This document shows positions 53,183-61,576 of a stretch of DNA of 64,000 nucleotides, piece by piece. Within the stretch, counting starts at the first letter, position 1. The number at the start of each line of letters is the position of its first letter. The position numbers and the translations under genes were made by a program. The notes under the pieces are model-generated. The model ran no database searches and was not told where the DNA came from. It was given only the letters and a program-made list of their open reading frames with translations. Origin of the DNA: Thermogutta terrifontis (GTDB lineage: Bacteria > Planctomycetota > Planctomycetia > Pirellulales > Thermoguttaceae); NCBI RefSeq assembly GCF_002277955.1, contig NZ_CP018477.1, forward strand, positions 3,555,206 to 3,619,205, given 5' to 3'.

Positions 53183-54622
53183 GTGATTCGAACAGTCTGT
53201 GCGCTTGTTCTGGCAGTGGCCAGTTGGTTTTGTCTGTGCGTTGATCGCCCGTTGATGGCGGAGATAGCTGAGGGGGACAGGCCGTTCCAGTCCCTCTCGG
53301 TGGATGAGCGGTTGGAAATCCTGGCCCAATCATCCCTTGCCCGCGACGACGAGGGGAAGATCACCTCCGCGAACCTTCGTGGAGAAGTAGACCTTTTGTG
53401 GATGTGCATTGCGGCTTTTCTGGTGTTTGCCATGCAGGCCGGTTTTGCCTGTGTGGAAATCGGCTTCACTCGGGCAAAGAATGCAGCCAATATCCTAATG
53501 AAGAATTTGCTCGATTTCTGTGTGGGGAGTTTGCTGTTTTGGGCTGTCGGTTTCGGCCTGATGTTCGGGAAAAGTAATGGATTGTTCGGCACTTCGCACT
53601 TCTTTTTCCATGGGGAGAAGAGTTACGACTGGGGGTTTCTCATTTTCCAAACGGTGTTCTGCGCGACAGCCGCCACTATTGTGAGTGGTGCCGTGGCGGA
53701 ACGGATCCATTTTCACGCTTATCTCATCTATTCCGCAGTCATCAGTGCCCTGACGTATCCAATTTTTGGAAGCTGGGTCTGGGGAGCGGCTTATCAGGGG
53801 ACGAGTTGGCTGGGGAACATGGGATTTCACGATTTTGCTGGCTCCACAGTGGTGCACTCGATTGGTGGTTGGGCCGCCCTGGCTGGAGCCCTGGTGCTTG
53901 GGCCGCGGCTCGGAAAATACAGGGCAGGACGAATTGTTCCGATTCCTGGTCACAACATTCCGCTGGCCGGGCTGGGGGTCTTTATTCTCTGGCTGGGATG
54001 GTTCGGATTTAATCCGGGGAGCACGCTGAGCATTGGCGGCGGGCATTTTGCTTACGTGGCCGTCACCACGAATCTCGCCGCTTCGGCAGGAGCTATCGGT
54101 GCACTGATTGTCTCGTGGTTGTGGTTTAAAAAGCCAGATCCGTCTTTCGCGTTAAACGGCGCGCTGGCGGGACTGGTGGCGATCACGGCAGGTTGCGACG
54201 TCATCCCAGCGTCGTATTCAGTTCTCACGGGAGCGGTGGCGGGAGGCCTCGTCGTGATTTCTGCGGTCCTCCTCGACCGAGCAGGGCTCGATGACCCTGT
54301 AGGCGCGGTCTCTGTTCACGGGGTGTGCGGGGCGTGGGGGACACTGGCGGTCGGGCTCTTTGCGACAGAAGGTGGCCTCCTGACGACCGGCGAGGTTCAT
54401 TCGCTCCTGGTACAATTGCTGGGAATCTTGGTGGCCTTCCTGTGGTCGTTTCTCACGTCTCTGGCGCTCTTTCTCGGAATCAAGTACACGGTCGGCCTGC
54501 GGGTGGACCGAGAAACGGAGTTGCGAGGTCTGGATATCACCGAACACGGCTTGTTCGCTTATCCCGAGCAGTTTGTCATCGAGACCGGTCCTACAGAGGT
54601 GGTTGGGAATCTGGGAAAATGA
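53183..54622 (+). CDS. amt: Ammonium transporter Amt
   Basis: 479 residues if GTG 53183 is the start, which has AGGAAAGG 8 bases upstream and leads directly into a signal peptide (VIRTVCALVLAVASW). Longer starts at 53036, 53105 and 53144 are in frame without ribosome-binding sites. After a 40-residue exported N-terminal stretch, eleven Amt helices can be followed: FAMQAGFACVEIGFTRAKNAANILMKNLLDF, the DFAGSTVVHSIGGWAALAGA pore helix, and GHNIPLAGLGVFILWLGWFGFNPGS. The twin His pair sits in the HSIGG and VHGVCGAWG segments. It conducts ammonium across the membrane. It is followed by glnB and glnD, which makes a nitrogen-sensing module. Confidence 0.9.
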   Translation: MIRTVCALVLAVASWFCLCVDRPLMAEIAEGDRPFQSLSVDERLEILAQSSLARDDEGKITSANLRGEVDLLWMCIAAFLVFAMQAGFACVEIGFTRAKNAANILMKNLLDFCVGSLLFWAVGFGLMFGKSNGLFGTSHFFFHGEKSYDWGFLIFQTVFCATAATIVSGAVAERIHFHAYLIYSAVISALTYPIFGSWVWGAAYQGTSWLGNMGFHDFAGSTVVHSIGGWAALAGALVLGPRLGKYRAGRIVPIPGHNIPLAGLGVFILWLGWFGFNPGSTLSIGGGHFAYVAVTTNLAASAGAIGALIVSWLWFKKPDPSFALNGALAGLVAITAGCDVIPASYSVLTGAVAGGLVVISAVLLDRAGLDDPVGAVSVHGVCGAWGTLAVGLFATEGGLLTTGEVHSLLVQLLGILVAFLWSFLTSLALFLGIKYTVGLRVDRETELRGLDITEHGLFAYPEQFVIETGPTEVVGNLGK

Positions 54623-54665
54623 TGTCATCGACGCTCGAGCGCCAAGTGGCATCCTTGTCGCGTGA

Positions 54666-55022
<357 letters not shown>

Positions 55023-55197
55023 GTTGCGTTACTGAAACGTATCTCCACTCCACCTTGCAAAATCCTGCTACAGGGAATGACGCGTTTTCGCCGTGCGAAT
55101 GCGTTTAGGAAAGATCGGCTCGTTTGCGGCGTTACTCCCGACAAGGGGCCAATAAAAGAGCAAAGGATCTTTGCTGTCGGTGTAGCGGCTCTTTCCC

Positions 55198-57780
55198 GTG
55201 ATTCATCCACTTATCGCGCAACTTCGCGAACAACTGTGGAACGACACACTCTCGATAGCAAGCGAATGCTTGAATAGGAAATCAGGTGTGTCGGTGGGAC
55301 GCCGACTGGCGGCGCTCTGGGAGAGCGTGGTCACCAGGATGTGGGCCCACGAATGGGAGGTGGCCGGCGCCGACGAAAAATCCACGGGCGGCTATGCGCT
55401 GTTGGCTCTGGGGGGATTCGGCCGGAGTATCGTTGCACCCTACTCGGATATCGACCTTTTGCTCTTCACACCTGGTCGCGCATCGCCTGTTCTGCGGACT
55501 GTTTCTGCCGGTTTCTACCGGGACGTATTCGACCTGGGTTGGCAGGTCGGGTTCTCTGCCCATACTAGCAGAACGGTTACTCGCCACATTCTGAAAGATC
55601 CTCAGTTTCTCACGGCCGTGCTCCAGGCCCGATTGCTCTGCGGAGATCTCGACGTTTTCCGGCACTTTCACCAGCTGCTGGAACGAACTGTCCGGCGGTA
55701 TGGGGACCAGCTTCTTAAGGACGTGGTGCGGGCACGAGATGTCGAACGGGAACGATACGGGCAGACGGTGTACATTCTTCAGCCAAATGTCAAGCGTTCC
55801 CCCGGGGGGCTACGCGATCTGCAACTGGTTCACTGGGTGCAGCGGTTCGGGGAACTGGGAGTCGAACTCTCCGAGGTGGCCACATTGGACTCCGAGGACG
55901 CGGCAGCTCTGAGTGAGGCGGAAGACTTTCTCTGGGCCGTCCGGCAGTGGCTGCACTGGCGTGCGGGGAGAGCTCATGACGCTCTCACGCGAAGTGATCA
56001 GTGGCAACTGGCAACGACGTGGGGCTATTCCGGAGAACACAACCTTCTCCCTGCGGAGGTTTTCATGCGGGACTACTTCCGTAAGACCGAGCACGTATTC
56101 GCTGTGGCCCAGCGTTTTTCCGAATGTGCCCGGTCGTCTCAACGAAGACGAAACTTCCTGGTAACCTGGTCCCAGAACGGCTATCTTGTAGAACGTGGTG
56201 AGTCCCTCGTGATCACGGCGGCAGGCCAGGAGGCGCTTGCTCGGGGCTGGGAAGTGCTCTTGGAACTCCTGGAAACCAGCCAGCGTGTGAATCGGCCGTT
56301 GGACTGGACGGTCTGGGACACCATCCGTCGCCATGTGTGCGCTCTGAGCAGCCCGATTCCACCGGAGATTTTCCGTCGCTTCGCAGGGCTTTTTGAATCT
56401 CCACACCAGCTTGCTCATGTTCTGCGAGGTCTTCATAAGGTACGATTGCTCGAGCGATTTATCCCGGCGTTCGAACATACGCGGGGCCTGCTCCAGTTCA
56501 ATCAGTACCATCATTACACGGTGGATGAACACAGTCTCCGGGCAGTGGAAGCAGCAACCGCCCTGGCGGATACCTCCGGATTACTAGGGGATACTTATCG
56601 GCGGATTGCCCAGAAGAAAATCCTTCATCTCGCGCTCCTCCTGCATGATTTGGGCAAAGGGCTAGGCTCCGATCATTGCGAAACGGGTCGCGCTATTGCG
56701 CGGGAGGTAGGAGAACGTCTGGCTCTTTCCGATGAGGAGCAGAATGTCCTGGAGTATCTGGTTGGCTCTCACCTGCGGATGAATCATCTCTCATTACGCC
56801 GCGACATCAGCGATGAGCAGCTTGTTGTCCAGTTTGCCACGGAAGTGGGATCGCCAGAGATTCTTCAGATGCTGTACGTGCTCACGGCAGCGGACCTTAT
56901 GGCGGTGTCTCCGGACAATTGGACGGCGTGGAAGGCAGATCTCCTGGCAGAGCTATTTCAGAGGACAGCGCGGTACATCTCCGACTCGGGTGACATTATT
57001 CTTCGGGAAAATGATCTGGAAGACCGCCGTCGGGCCGTTGCCTGTGCATTGGGTGAGGATGCCCGTAAGCCGTTTTTCAGCCGACAATTGGCGGAACTGC
57101 CGGGAGGACTGCTTCTTGCTGAAGATGTGACGAGCGTGGTTTCCGATCTGCGATGGCTGGCTTCGCTGGGTGATACGCCAGTTGATATTCGAGTTCAGTA
57201 TCGTCCCGATAGCGACACTCTGTTATGGAATATCGCCACTCGGGAAAACGTGGCACGCGGTGTTTTTCACAGGTTGACGGGGGCGTTATCGAGCCAGGGG
57301 CTGGAAATCCTTGCCGCCCAGATTTATACCCTGGCCGACGGGTGGATTCTAGACAAATATGTTGTTCGTGATCCGAATTATCAGGGTGAACCACCTCCGG
57401 AGCGCATCGACGAAATTAACGAGGTTATTCGCCAGTCACTCACCCAACCGGAATTTCAGCCGGTCTTCGTTCGGCGGTGGGAGGTGGGTCGGCAGGCCCT
57501 GGCCGGTGTTCCTCCCGCACGAGTTCGCGTTGAATTCGACAATCATTCCCATTCTGAATTCACGATCATTGAGATTTTCGCCAACGACCGCCCTGGACTA
57601 CTCTACGAAGTCTCGAGGTTTCTTTACCAGGAGAAGTGCTTCATCTGGCGAGCGAAAATCGGAACATTTCTCGATCAGGTGGTGGACGTGTTCTACGTGA
57701 CCGATCAGGAGGGGCAAAAGATCGTTTCCAGTGAAAAGCTGGGACACATGCGGAGCGGGCTACTGGCAGTGATCCAGTGA
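55198..57780 (+). CDS. glnD: GlnD: PII uridylyltransferase/uridylyl-removing enzyme
   Basis: 860 residues. The nucleotidyltransferase motif is GGFGRSIVAPYSDIDLLLF, with the metal-binding Asp84 and Asp86. The central HD domain has HDLGKGLGSDHCETGRAIAREVG (around residue 484). The C-terminus carries two ACT domains, the last at FTIIEIFANDRPGLLYEVSRFLYQ. GlnD uridylylates and deuridylylates PII in answer to glutamine, which binds the ACT domains. The start GTG 55198 has no good ribosome-binding site; a GTG at 55288 is in frame but would cut into the N-terminal helical region. Positioned after amt-glnB on the same strand. Length is in the usual 850-900 range. Confidence 0.92.
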   Translation: MIHPLIAQLREQLWNDTLSIASECLNRKSGVSVGRRLAALWESVVTRMWAHEWEVAGADEKSTGGYALLALGGFGRSIVAPYSDIDLLLFTPGRASPVLRTVSAGFYRDVFDLGWQVGFSAHTSRTVTRHILKDPQFLTAVLQARLLCGDLDVFRHFHQLLERTVRRYGDQLLKDVVRARDVERERYGQTVYILQPNVKRSPGGLRDLQLVHWVQRFGELGVELSEVATLDSEDAAALSEAEDFLWAVRQWLHWRAGRAHDALTRSDQWQLATTWGYSGEHNLLPAEVFMRDYFRKTEHVFAVAQRFSECARSSQRRRNFLVTWSQNGYLVERGESLVITAAGQEALARGWEVLLELLETSQRVNRPLDWTVWDTIRRHVCALSSPIPPEIFRRFAGLFESPHQLAHVLRGLHKVRLLERFIPAFEHTRGLLQFNQYHHYTVDEHSLRAVEAATALADTSGLLGDTYRRIAQKKILHLALLLHDLGKGLGSDHCETGRAIAREVGERLALSDEEQNVLEYLVGSHLRMNHLSLRRDISDEQLVVQFATEVGSPEILQMLYVLTAADLMAVSPDNWTAWKADLLAELFQRTARYISDSGDIILRENDLEDRRRAVACALGEDARKPFFSRQLAELPGGLLLAEDVTSVVSDLRWLASLGDTPVDIRVQYRPDSDTLLWNIATRENVARGVFHRLTGALSSQGLEILAAQIYTLADGWILDKYVVRDPNYQGEPPPERIDEINEVIRQSLTQPEFQPVFVRRWEVGRQALAGVPPARVRVEFDNHSHSEFTIIEIFANDRPGLLYEVSRFLYQEKCFIWRAKIGTFLDQVVDVFYVTDQEGQKIVSSEKLGHMRSGLLAVIQ

Positions 57781-57792
57781 ACCTCGCCGCGA

Positions 57793-58299
57793 TCAGCCCG
57801 ATGGCGACGCTGCACGTGACGTTCCGGATGTCCCCGAGCCTTCGCAGGGTGTCCACCGAGAAAGGAATCGACATCCCACGAGAATCTTGGGAACCGGCTG
57901 GCCTAAGTCCGGAAGATCTTCCTCTTCGAAGACATCCTCTGCCTCCTGGAGGACGATATCTCCGTTGGGGTAGAGGAGAACCGGGGCATAATGGGCGACC
58001 TCGGCCAGCACGTAAATCCTTTTTTGCGGGCACTTGAGCTCGACCACTAGCTTGCGAAACGGCGGAGGCTCATCGAGGAAGAACGCAATGCCCCCCTTGT
58101 TGAGATCGAAGCAGCGGACGGTGATAAAGTCACCTTCGCTGGGCGACTTGTCCACCCACGGGGCGATGCGTTGTTCGGTATCGAACTCCATCCGCGGGCG
58201 AATCCGCCGTTCTTGAAGGGAACGCGCGTCGGAGCGCATCAATATGCGGTTCACCAGTTCGTAGAAACCCGCATCGCTTTGCGCTTCGAACGTCGGCAT
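57793..58299 (-). CDS. PilZ-domain protein, possible c-di-GMP receptor
   Basis: 168 residues from ATG 58299 (a GTG at 58302 is also possible). The PilZ pattern is visible as RRIRPRMEFDTEQRIAP (RxxxR-like element, residues 31-47), then CFDLNKGGIAFFLDEPPPFRKLVVEL (D/NxSxxG-like segment) and a closing ILVGCRFLSRW strand. PilZ domains bind cyclic di-GMP at such residues. Here the D-x-S-x-x-G motif reads DLNKGG, so binding may be weaker or lost. The gene overlaps no neighbour and lies 12 bases from the end of glnD, convergent. Confidence 0.7.
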   Translation of the reverse strand: MPTFEAQSDAGFYELVNRILMRSDARSLQERRIRPRMEFDTEQRIAPWVDKSPSEGDFITVRCFDLNKGGIAFFLDEPPPFRKLVVELKCPQKRIYVLAEVAHYAPVLLYPNGDIVLQEAEDVFEEEDLPDLGQPVPKILVGCRFLSRWTPCEGSGTSGTSRAASPSG

Positions 58300-58495
58300 C
58301 ACCGGTTTCCCCGCAAATAGCTCTTACCCATTGGCGGGGGATCGCCAAACCACCTACGGCCTGAAACGGGTCTCGGCGATACCCCTCAACATTGTCTAGC
58401 TTACGGGGCGGCAAAAGTCAAAAAACTTTGCCAAATTGGGATACAAACCGGCGATAGGCGATGCCCGTCCGTGCGTCAAAAAGTTGTCTCGACCC

Positions 58496-59368
58496 TCAGC
58501 TGCTCTCCCGCGACGTGTGAAAAAGGGATCGCAAATAGCGTGCATTTTCGCGGTAGCAATCGACGATGGACCGTCCTTTGACGGTGGCGGCCTCAAGGAT
58601 GAGCCAGTCTGTATAGCCGATTTCCTGAAGGACGTCACGAATCTTTGGGAAGTCGATGGGACCTTGTCCGAGGAGATGGTCATACTCCTTGGTGTGGACC
58701 TGACAAATCCGTTCTCGACCGAGCCGGCGTAATTCAGCGAAAATGTCGTAACCGGCGTAGTGCATGTTTGCGACATCGTAGTACACCTGCACGGCTGGTG
58801 ATCCCACAGCATCCAGGATTTTGAGGTGGTCATCGACGTTGAGCATGCTTTCGATGCCCAGAATGACGCCCGCTTTCTCAGCCTTGGGGGCCAATCGCTT
58901 CAGCCTCCGAATCACTTCCGCCTGCAGGTCGGGTTGGTTCCGGATGTCTCCTTTACCGAAAAACGCGAGGAGTACGATTTTCTGGCCCATAGCCGCCATT
59001 ACGTCGATGCAGTCTGACACCCATTCTTCGGTTCGCGGGTCGCTGGCAAAGGGGATACTGTTGAGGATCCCCATGGCCAGGGACGCGATCTTCACGCCAG
59101 TTCGCCGGGAGGCCTCCTGGTATTGCTGGCGAACCTCCGGCTTGCGGAGATCGAACTCCTCACCGGGGGACCCGAAGCTGACCTGAACCCCATCCAGACC
59201 GATTTCCTTGGCCACTTCGAACGCGCGAGGGGTTTGTCGTGCCCCCAGAGACCAATCGCACGCCCCGATCGGATAGGCTGGGGCTGATTCGGCGAACGCC
59301 CGGTGGCCAGTAAACCGCCACGCAACGGCCCCACACAAACCGAGCATCAATCGACGTGAAATCCGCAT
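58496..59368 (-). CDS. Exported TIM-barrel sugar phosphate isomerase/epimerase family protein
   Basis: 290 residues. The N-terminus (MRISRRLMLGLCGAVAW) looks like a twin-arginine export signal. The xylose-isomerase-like barrel follows: VAKEIGLDGVQVSFG, LRKPEVRQQYQEASRRTGVKIASLAMG, ILGIESMLNVDDHLKILDAVGSPAVQVYYDVANMHYAG (metal-binding Glu/Asp/His region) and ICQVHTKEYDHLLGQGPIDFPKI. Members isomerise or epimerise sugars and often accompany Gfo/Idh enzymes such as the one at 23.6 kb. The substrate is not known. AAAGGG lies 7 bases before the ATG. Confidence 0.85.
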   Translation of the reverse strand: MRISRRLMLGLCGAVAWRFTGHRAFAESAPAYPIGACDWSLGARQTPRAFEVAKEIGLDGVQVSFGSPGEEFDLRKPEVRQQYQEASRRTGVKIASLAMGILNSIPFASDPRTEEWVSDCIDVMAAMGQKIVLLAFFGKGDIRNQPDLQAEVIRRLKRLAPKAEKAGVILGIESMLNVDDHLKILDAVGSPAVQVYYDVANMHYAGYDIFAELRRLGRERICQVHTKEYDHLLGQGPIDFPKIRDVLQEIGYTDWLILEAATVKGRSIVDCYRENARYLRSLFHTSRESS

Positions 59369-59626
59369 CGTTCAACCCTTTCAATTGGAGCGAAATAATG
59401 ATTCTCCTGCGATCGGTCTTGGAACGCGTATCAGTGTAGCGTTAACGGACAGCAGGGACCACCCGGCCTGCCCTCCAGATACGGACCTGACAAGCAGGTC
59501 CCTCCGAATATGGACATGACACGCGCGTCCCTCCGGGCTGAAGCTTGCACCTGCCGCCGGTGTTGTGGAGGTCCGTGCCACTTTCCAGCAGCAGAAAAGT
59601 GGGGAATGACTCACTCGTCGGGCGAC
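59369..59626. other. Spacer with hairpin repeats between the TIM-barrel gene and cimA leader
   Basis: Contains the two hairpin repeats at 59483-59536 and no coding frame that can be supported. Confidence 0.5.
59483..59536. repeat. Two tandem copies of the 7-5-7 hairpin repeat, reversed
   Basis: GGACCTG, ACAAG, CAGGTCC (59483-59501) is a perfect hairpin and the reverse complement of the GGACCTG-CTTGT-CAGGTCC form. A second, decayed unit (GGACATG, ACACG, CGCGTCC) starts 29 bases later at 59512. Each is followed by CTCCG. Confidence 0.75.
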
Positions 59627-59654
59627 TTGCCGATTCGGCACGGTGGGTTATACT
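59627..59654 (+). promoter_or_regulatory. Sigma-70-like promoter of the cimA leader
   Basis: TTGCCG (59627-59632) and TATACT (59649-59654) with a 16-base spacer. Transcription would start near 59661, just before the leader ribosome-binding site at 59673, giving a roughly 200-base leader up to the terminator. Confidence 0.5.
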
Positions 59655-59686
59655 TTAAGGAGTTACCACGCCAGGAGTTGAAAACC

Positions 59687-59779
59687 GTGTCTGCGAGTCA
59701 ACCCCTCTCAGCCGTTGATTATCCGCGCTGCGACGTCCTGAGCGTCGCCGCTCGGATTATTGGCATTATTATTGGCTGA
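59687..59779 (+). CDS. Isoleucine-rich attenuator leader peptide
   Basis: A 30-codon frame starting at GTG 59687, with AGGAG (59673-59677) 9 bases upstream. It ends ...AARIIGIIIG followed by TGA. Five of the last seven residues are Ile, all coded by ATT (59756-59761 and 59765-59773). It has the size, position and amino-acid bias of ilv/leu-type leader peptides, in front of a gene for the isoleucine pathway. Within it, GCGACG (59730-59735) and CGTCGC (59743-59748) form a hairpin suited to make polymerase pause. It has no other plausible coding role. Confidence 0.8.
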   Translation: MSASQPLSAVDYPRCDVLSVAARIIGIIIG

Positions 59780-59783
59780 GCAG

Positions 59784-59861
59784 GGGGACCGTGGGCCGGT
59801 AGTTTTTCAGAAACATCCCAAAGCCCTGAGGTCCCCAAAAACCTCGGGGCTTTTCGTTTTT
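59784..59861 (+). promoter_or_regulatory. Isoleucine-responsive transcription attenuator (antiterminator/terminator switch)
   Basis: GGGGACC (59784-59790, five bases after the leader stop) can pair perfectly with GGTCCCC (59830-59836). That pairing uses bases 59830-59832, which belong to the left arm of the terminator at 59823-59861, so the two structures exclude each other. A ribosome stalled on the Ile codons for lack of Ile-tRNA leaves 59784-59790 free and the antiterminator forms; a ribosome reaching the stop codon covers it and the terminator forms. This is the classic attenuation logic. Confidence 0.8.
59823..59861 (+). terminator. Intrinsic terminator of the cimA leader
   Basis: GCCCTGAGGT (59823-59832) pairs with ACCTCGGGGC (59841-59850) over ten pairs with one G-U; loop CCCCAAAA; T-run TTTTCGTTTTT follows. 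It lies about 100 bases before the cimA start. Confidence 0.9.
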
Positions 59862-59962
59862 GCCCACCGATCAAAACAAATCAACGAGAACCCACAAATT
59901 CCCAAGATTTTTTACGTTGCGTTTTGACACGGCCAATCAGCAGAAAGACCAGGAGAGACCTT

Positions 59963-61576
59963 ATGCGGAGGATTGAGATCTACGACACGACGCTCCGGGA
60001 CGGGGCGCAGGGGGAGGGGGTGAGTTTCTCGGCTTACGACAAGCTCCTGTTGACACGGCGGCTCAATGAGCTGGGATTTGATTACATTGAAGGGGGGTAT
60101 CCGGCCTCAAACGATAAGGACTTCGAGTACTTCCAGAAAGTGGCACAAATCCCCCTCGATAGATCTACCGTCGTGGCTTTCGGGATGACCCGACGGAAGG
60201 GTCTCGACGTGGCCCAGGATTCGGGGATTAAGTCCCTTCTTGAGGCGGGCACGAAAGTGGTCACGATCGTGGGAAAAGCCTCGGCTTTTCAGGCGGAGCA
60301 GGTCCTTCGCACAACCCGCGAAGAGAACCTCGCAATGATTACCGATACAATCAGTTATATTCGCTCCCAGGGACGGGAAGTAATCTTTGACGCCGAGCAC
60401 TTTTTCGACGGCTACAAATACGACAGCGACTACGCGCTGACAGCGGTGCGTTTAGCTGCGGAAGCTGGTGCTAAAATGGTCGTTCTGTGCGACACCAATG
60501 GGGGCAGTATGCCCGAGGAAGTAGCGGAAATCACAAGGAAGGTGGTGGAGCTGTTGCCGGTCCCGGTGGGTATCCATTGCCACAACGATTGCGATGTGGC
60601 GGTTGCTAACTCGCTCGCGGCCGTGGATGCAGGGGCAAGCCAGGTCCAGGGGACAATCAATGGCTTCGGGGAACGCTGCGGGAATGCCGACCTGATCTCC
60701 GTCATTGCAAACTTGCGACTGAAAAAAGGGTACGAGGTGCTGACGCCCGACGCCCTTCGCCATCTGACGGCCCTCTCCCGATTCGTTTACGAAATGGTGA
60801 ATATGCCCTATCGAAACAATCAGCCATACGTCGGAAGGAGCGCTTTTGCCCACAAAGGGGGGATGCACGTTAGTGGTGTTTCCCGAGTTCCCCAGAGTTA
60901 TGAGCACATTGACCCGCAATTAGTAGGAAATGAACGCCGAATCCTTGTCAGTGAGTTGTCGGGGCGCTCAAACATCATGGCGGCCACGGCAAAATTGAAT
61001 ATTCAGGCGGACCCAAAACTACTGGAGAGGATTCTGGCCAAGGTGGTGGCGAGAGAACATGCCGGGTACCAGTACGAGGCGGCCCAGGGATCTTTCGACC
61101 TCTTGGTCAAACAGTGCCTCGGGACGTTCAAGCCGCACTTTGAGCGACTGGCCTATCGCGTTAATATCGAAACAGAGAGTGACGGCCGCATTGTGACTGA
61201 GGCCACTGTGAAAATTCGGGTAGGAAACGAAATCCGCCACGAGGTGGCCGAGGGCGATGGCCCCGTGAATGCCCTTGACGCGGCGATGCGGAAAGCGCTC
61301 AATGGGACCTTCCCCAATCTTGCCAAAATGCATCTGGTGGATTACAAGGTGCGGGTCATCAACTCAGAAGCGGGGACCGCGGCTGGTGTGCGGGTAATGA
61401 TTGAAAGCCGCGATGAGACCGATTCCTGGGGCACGGTCGGGGTAAGCGAAAATATCATCGAGGCAAGTTGGATTGCTCTCGCCGATAGCTACGAGTACAA
61501 ACTCTGCAAGGACGAGGAACGAGAACAGCAGGCAAGGGAAAAGGTGGAAAATGTCGGAGCAAGCCGCGAACGGTAA
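59963..61576 (+). CDS. cimA: (R)-citramalate synthase
   Basis: 537 residues from ATG 59963, with AGGAGAGAC upstream; a start at 59924 is in frame but lies beyond the ribosome-binding site. The HMGL-like barrel opens with IYDTTLRDGAQGEGVSFSAYDKL, and AGAKMVVLCDTNGG and GIHCHNDCDVAVAN supply metal-binding His residues. The C-terminal LeuA regulatory dimer domain is at VNIETESDGRIVTEATVKIRVG. The DTTLRDGAQGEGVSFS form and the ending YKVRVINSEAGTAAGVRV are characteristic of citramalate synthases rather than 2-isopropylmalate synthase. CimA joins pyruvate and acetyl-CoA to give citramalate on the way to isoleucine. The Ile-type leader upstream supports this assignment. Its last 26 bases overlap the valS start. 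Confidence 0.9.
   Translation: MRRIEIYDTTLRDGAQGEGVSFSAYDKLLLTRRLNELGFDYIEGGYPASNDKDFEYFQKVAQIPLDRSTVVAFGMTRRKGLDVAQDSGIKSLLEAGTKVVTIVGKASAFQAEQVLRTTREENLAMITDTISYIRSQGREVIFDAEHFFDGYKYDSDYALTAVRLAAEAGAKMVVLCDTNGGSMPEEVAEITRKVVELLPVPVGIHCHNDCDVAVANSLAAVDAGASQVQGTINGFGERCGNADLISVIANLRLKKGYEVLTPDALRHLTALSRFVYEMVNMPYRNNQPYVGRSAFAHKGGMHVSGVSRVPQSYEHIDPQLVGNERRILVSELSGRSNIMAATAKLNIQADPKLLERILAKVVAREHAGYQYEAAQGSFDLLVKQCLGTFKPHFERLAYRVNIETESDGRIVTEATVKIRVGNEIRHEVAEGDGPVNALDAAMRKALNGTFPNLAKMHLVDYKVRVINSEAGTAAGVRVMIESRDETDSWGTVGVSENIIEASWIALADSYEYKLCKDEEREQQAREKVENVGASRER

Noticed and set aside
59963-61576. 2-isopropylmalate synthase (leuA) or homocitrate synthase
   Set aside because: The opening motif, the C-terminal domain form and the Ile-coding leader fit citramalate synthase better.
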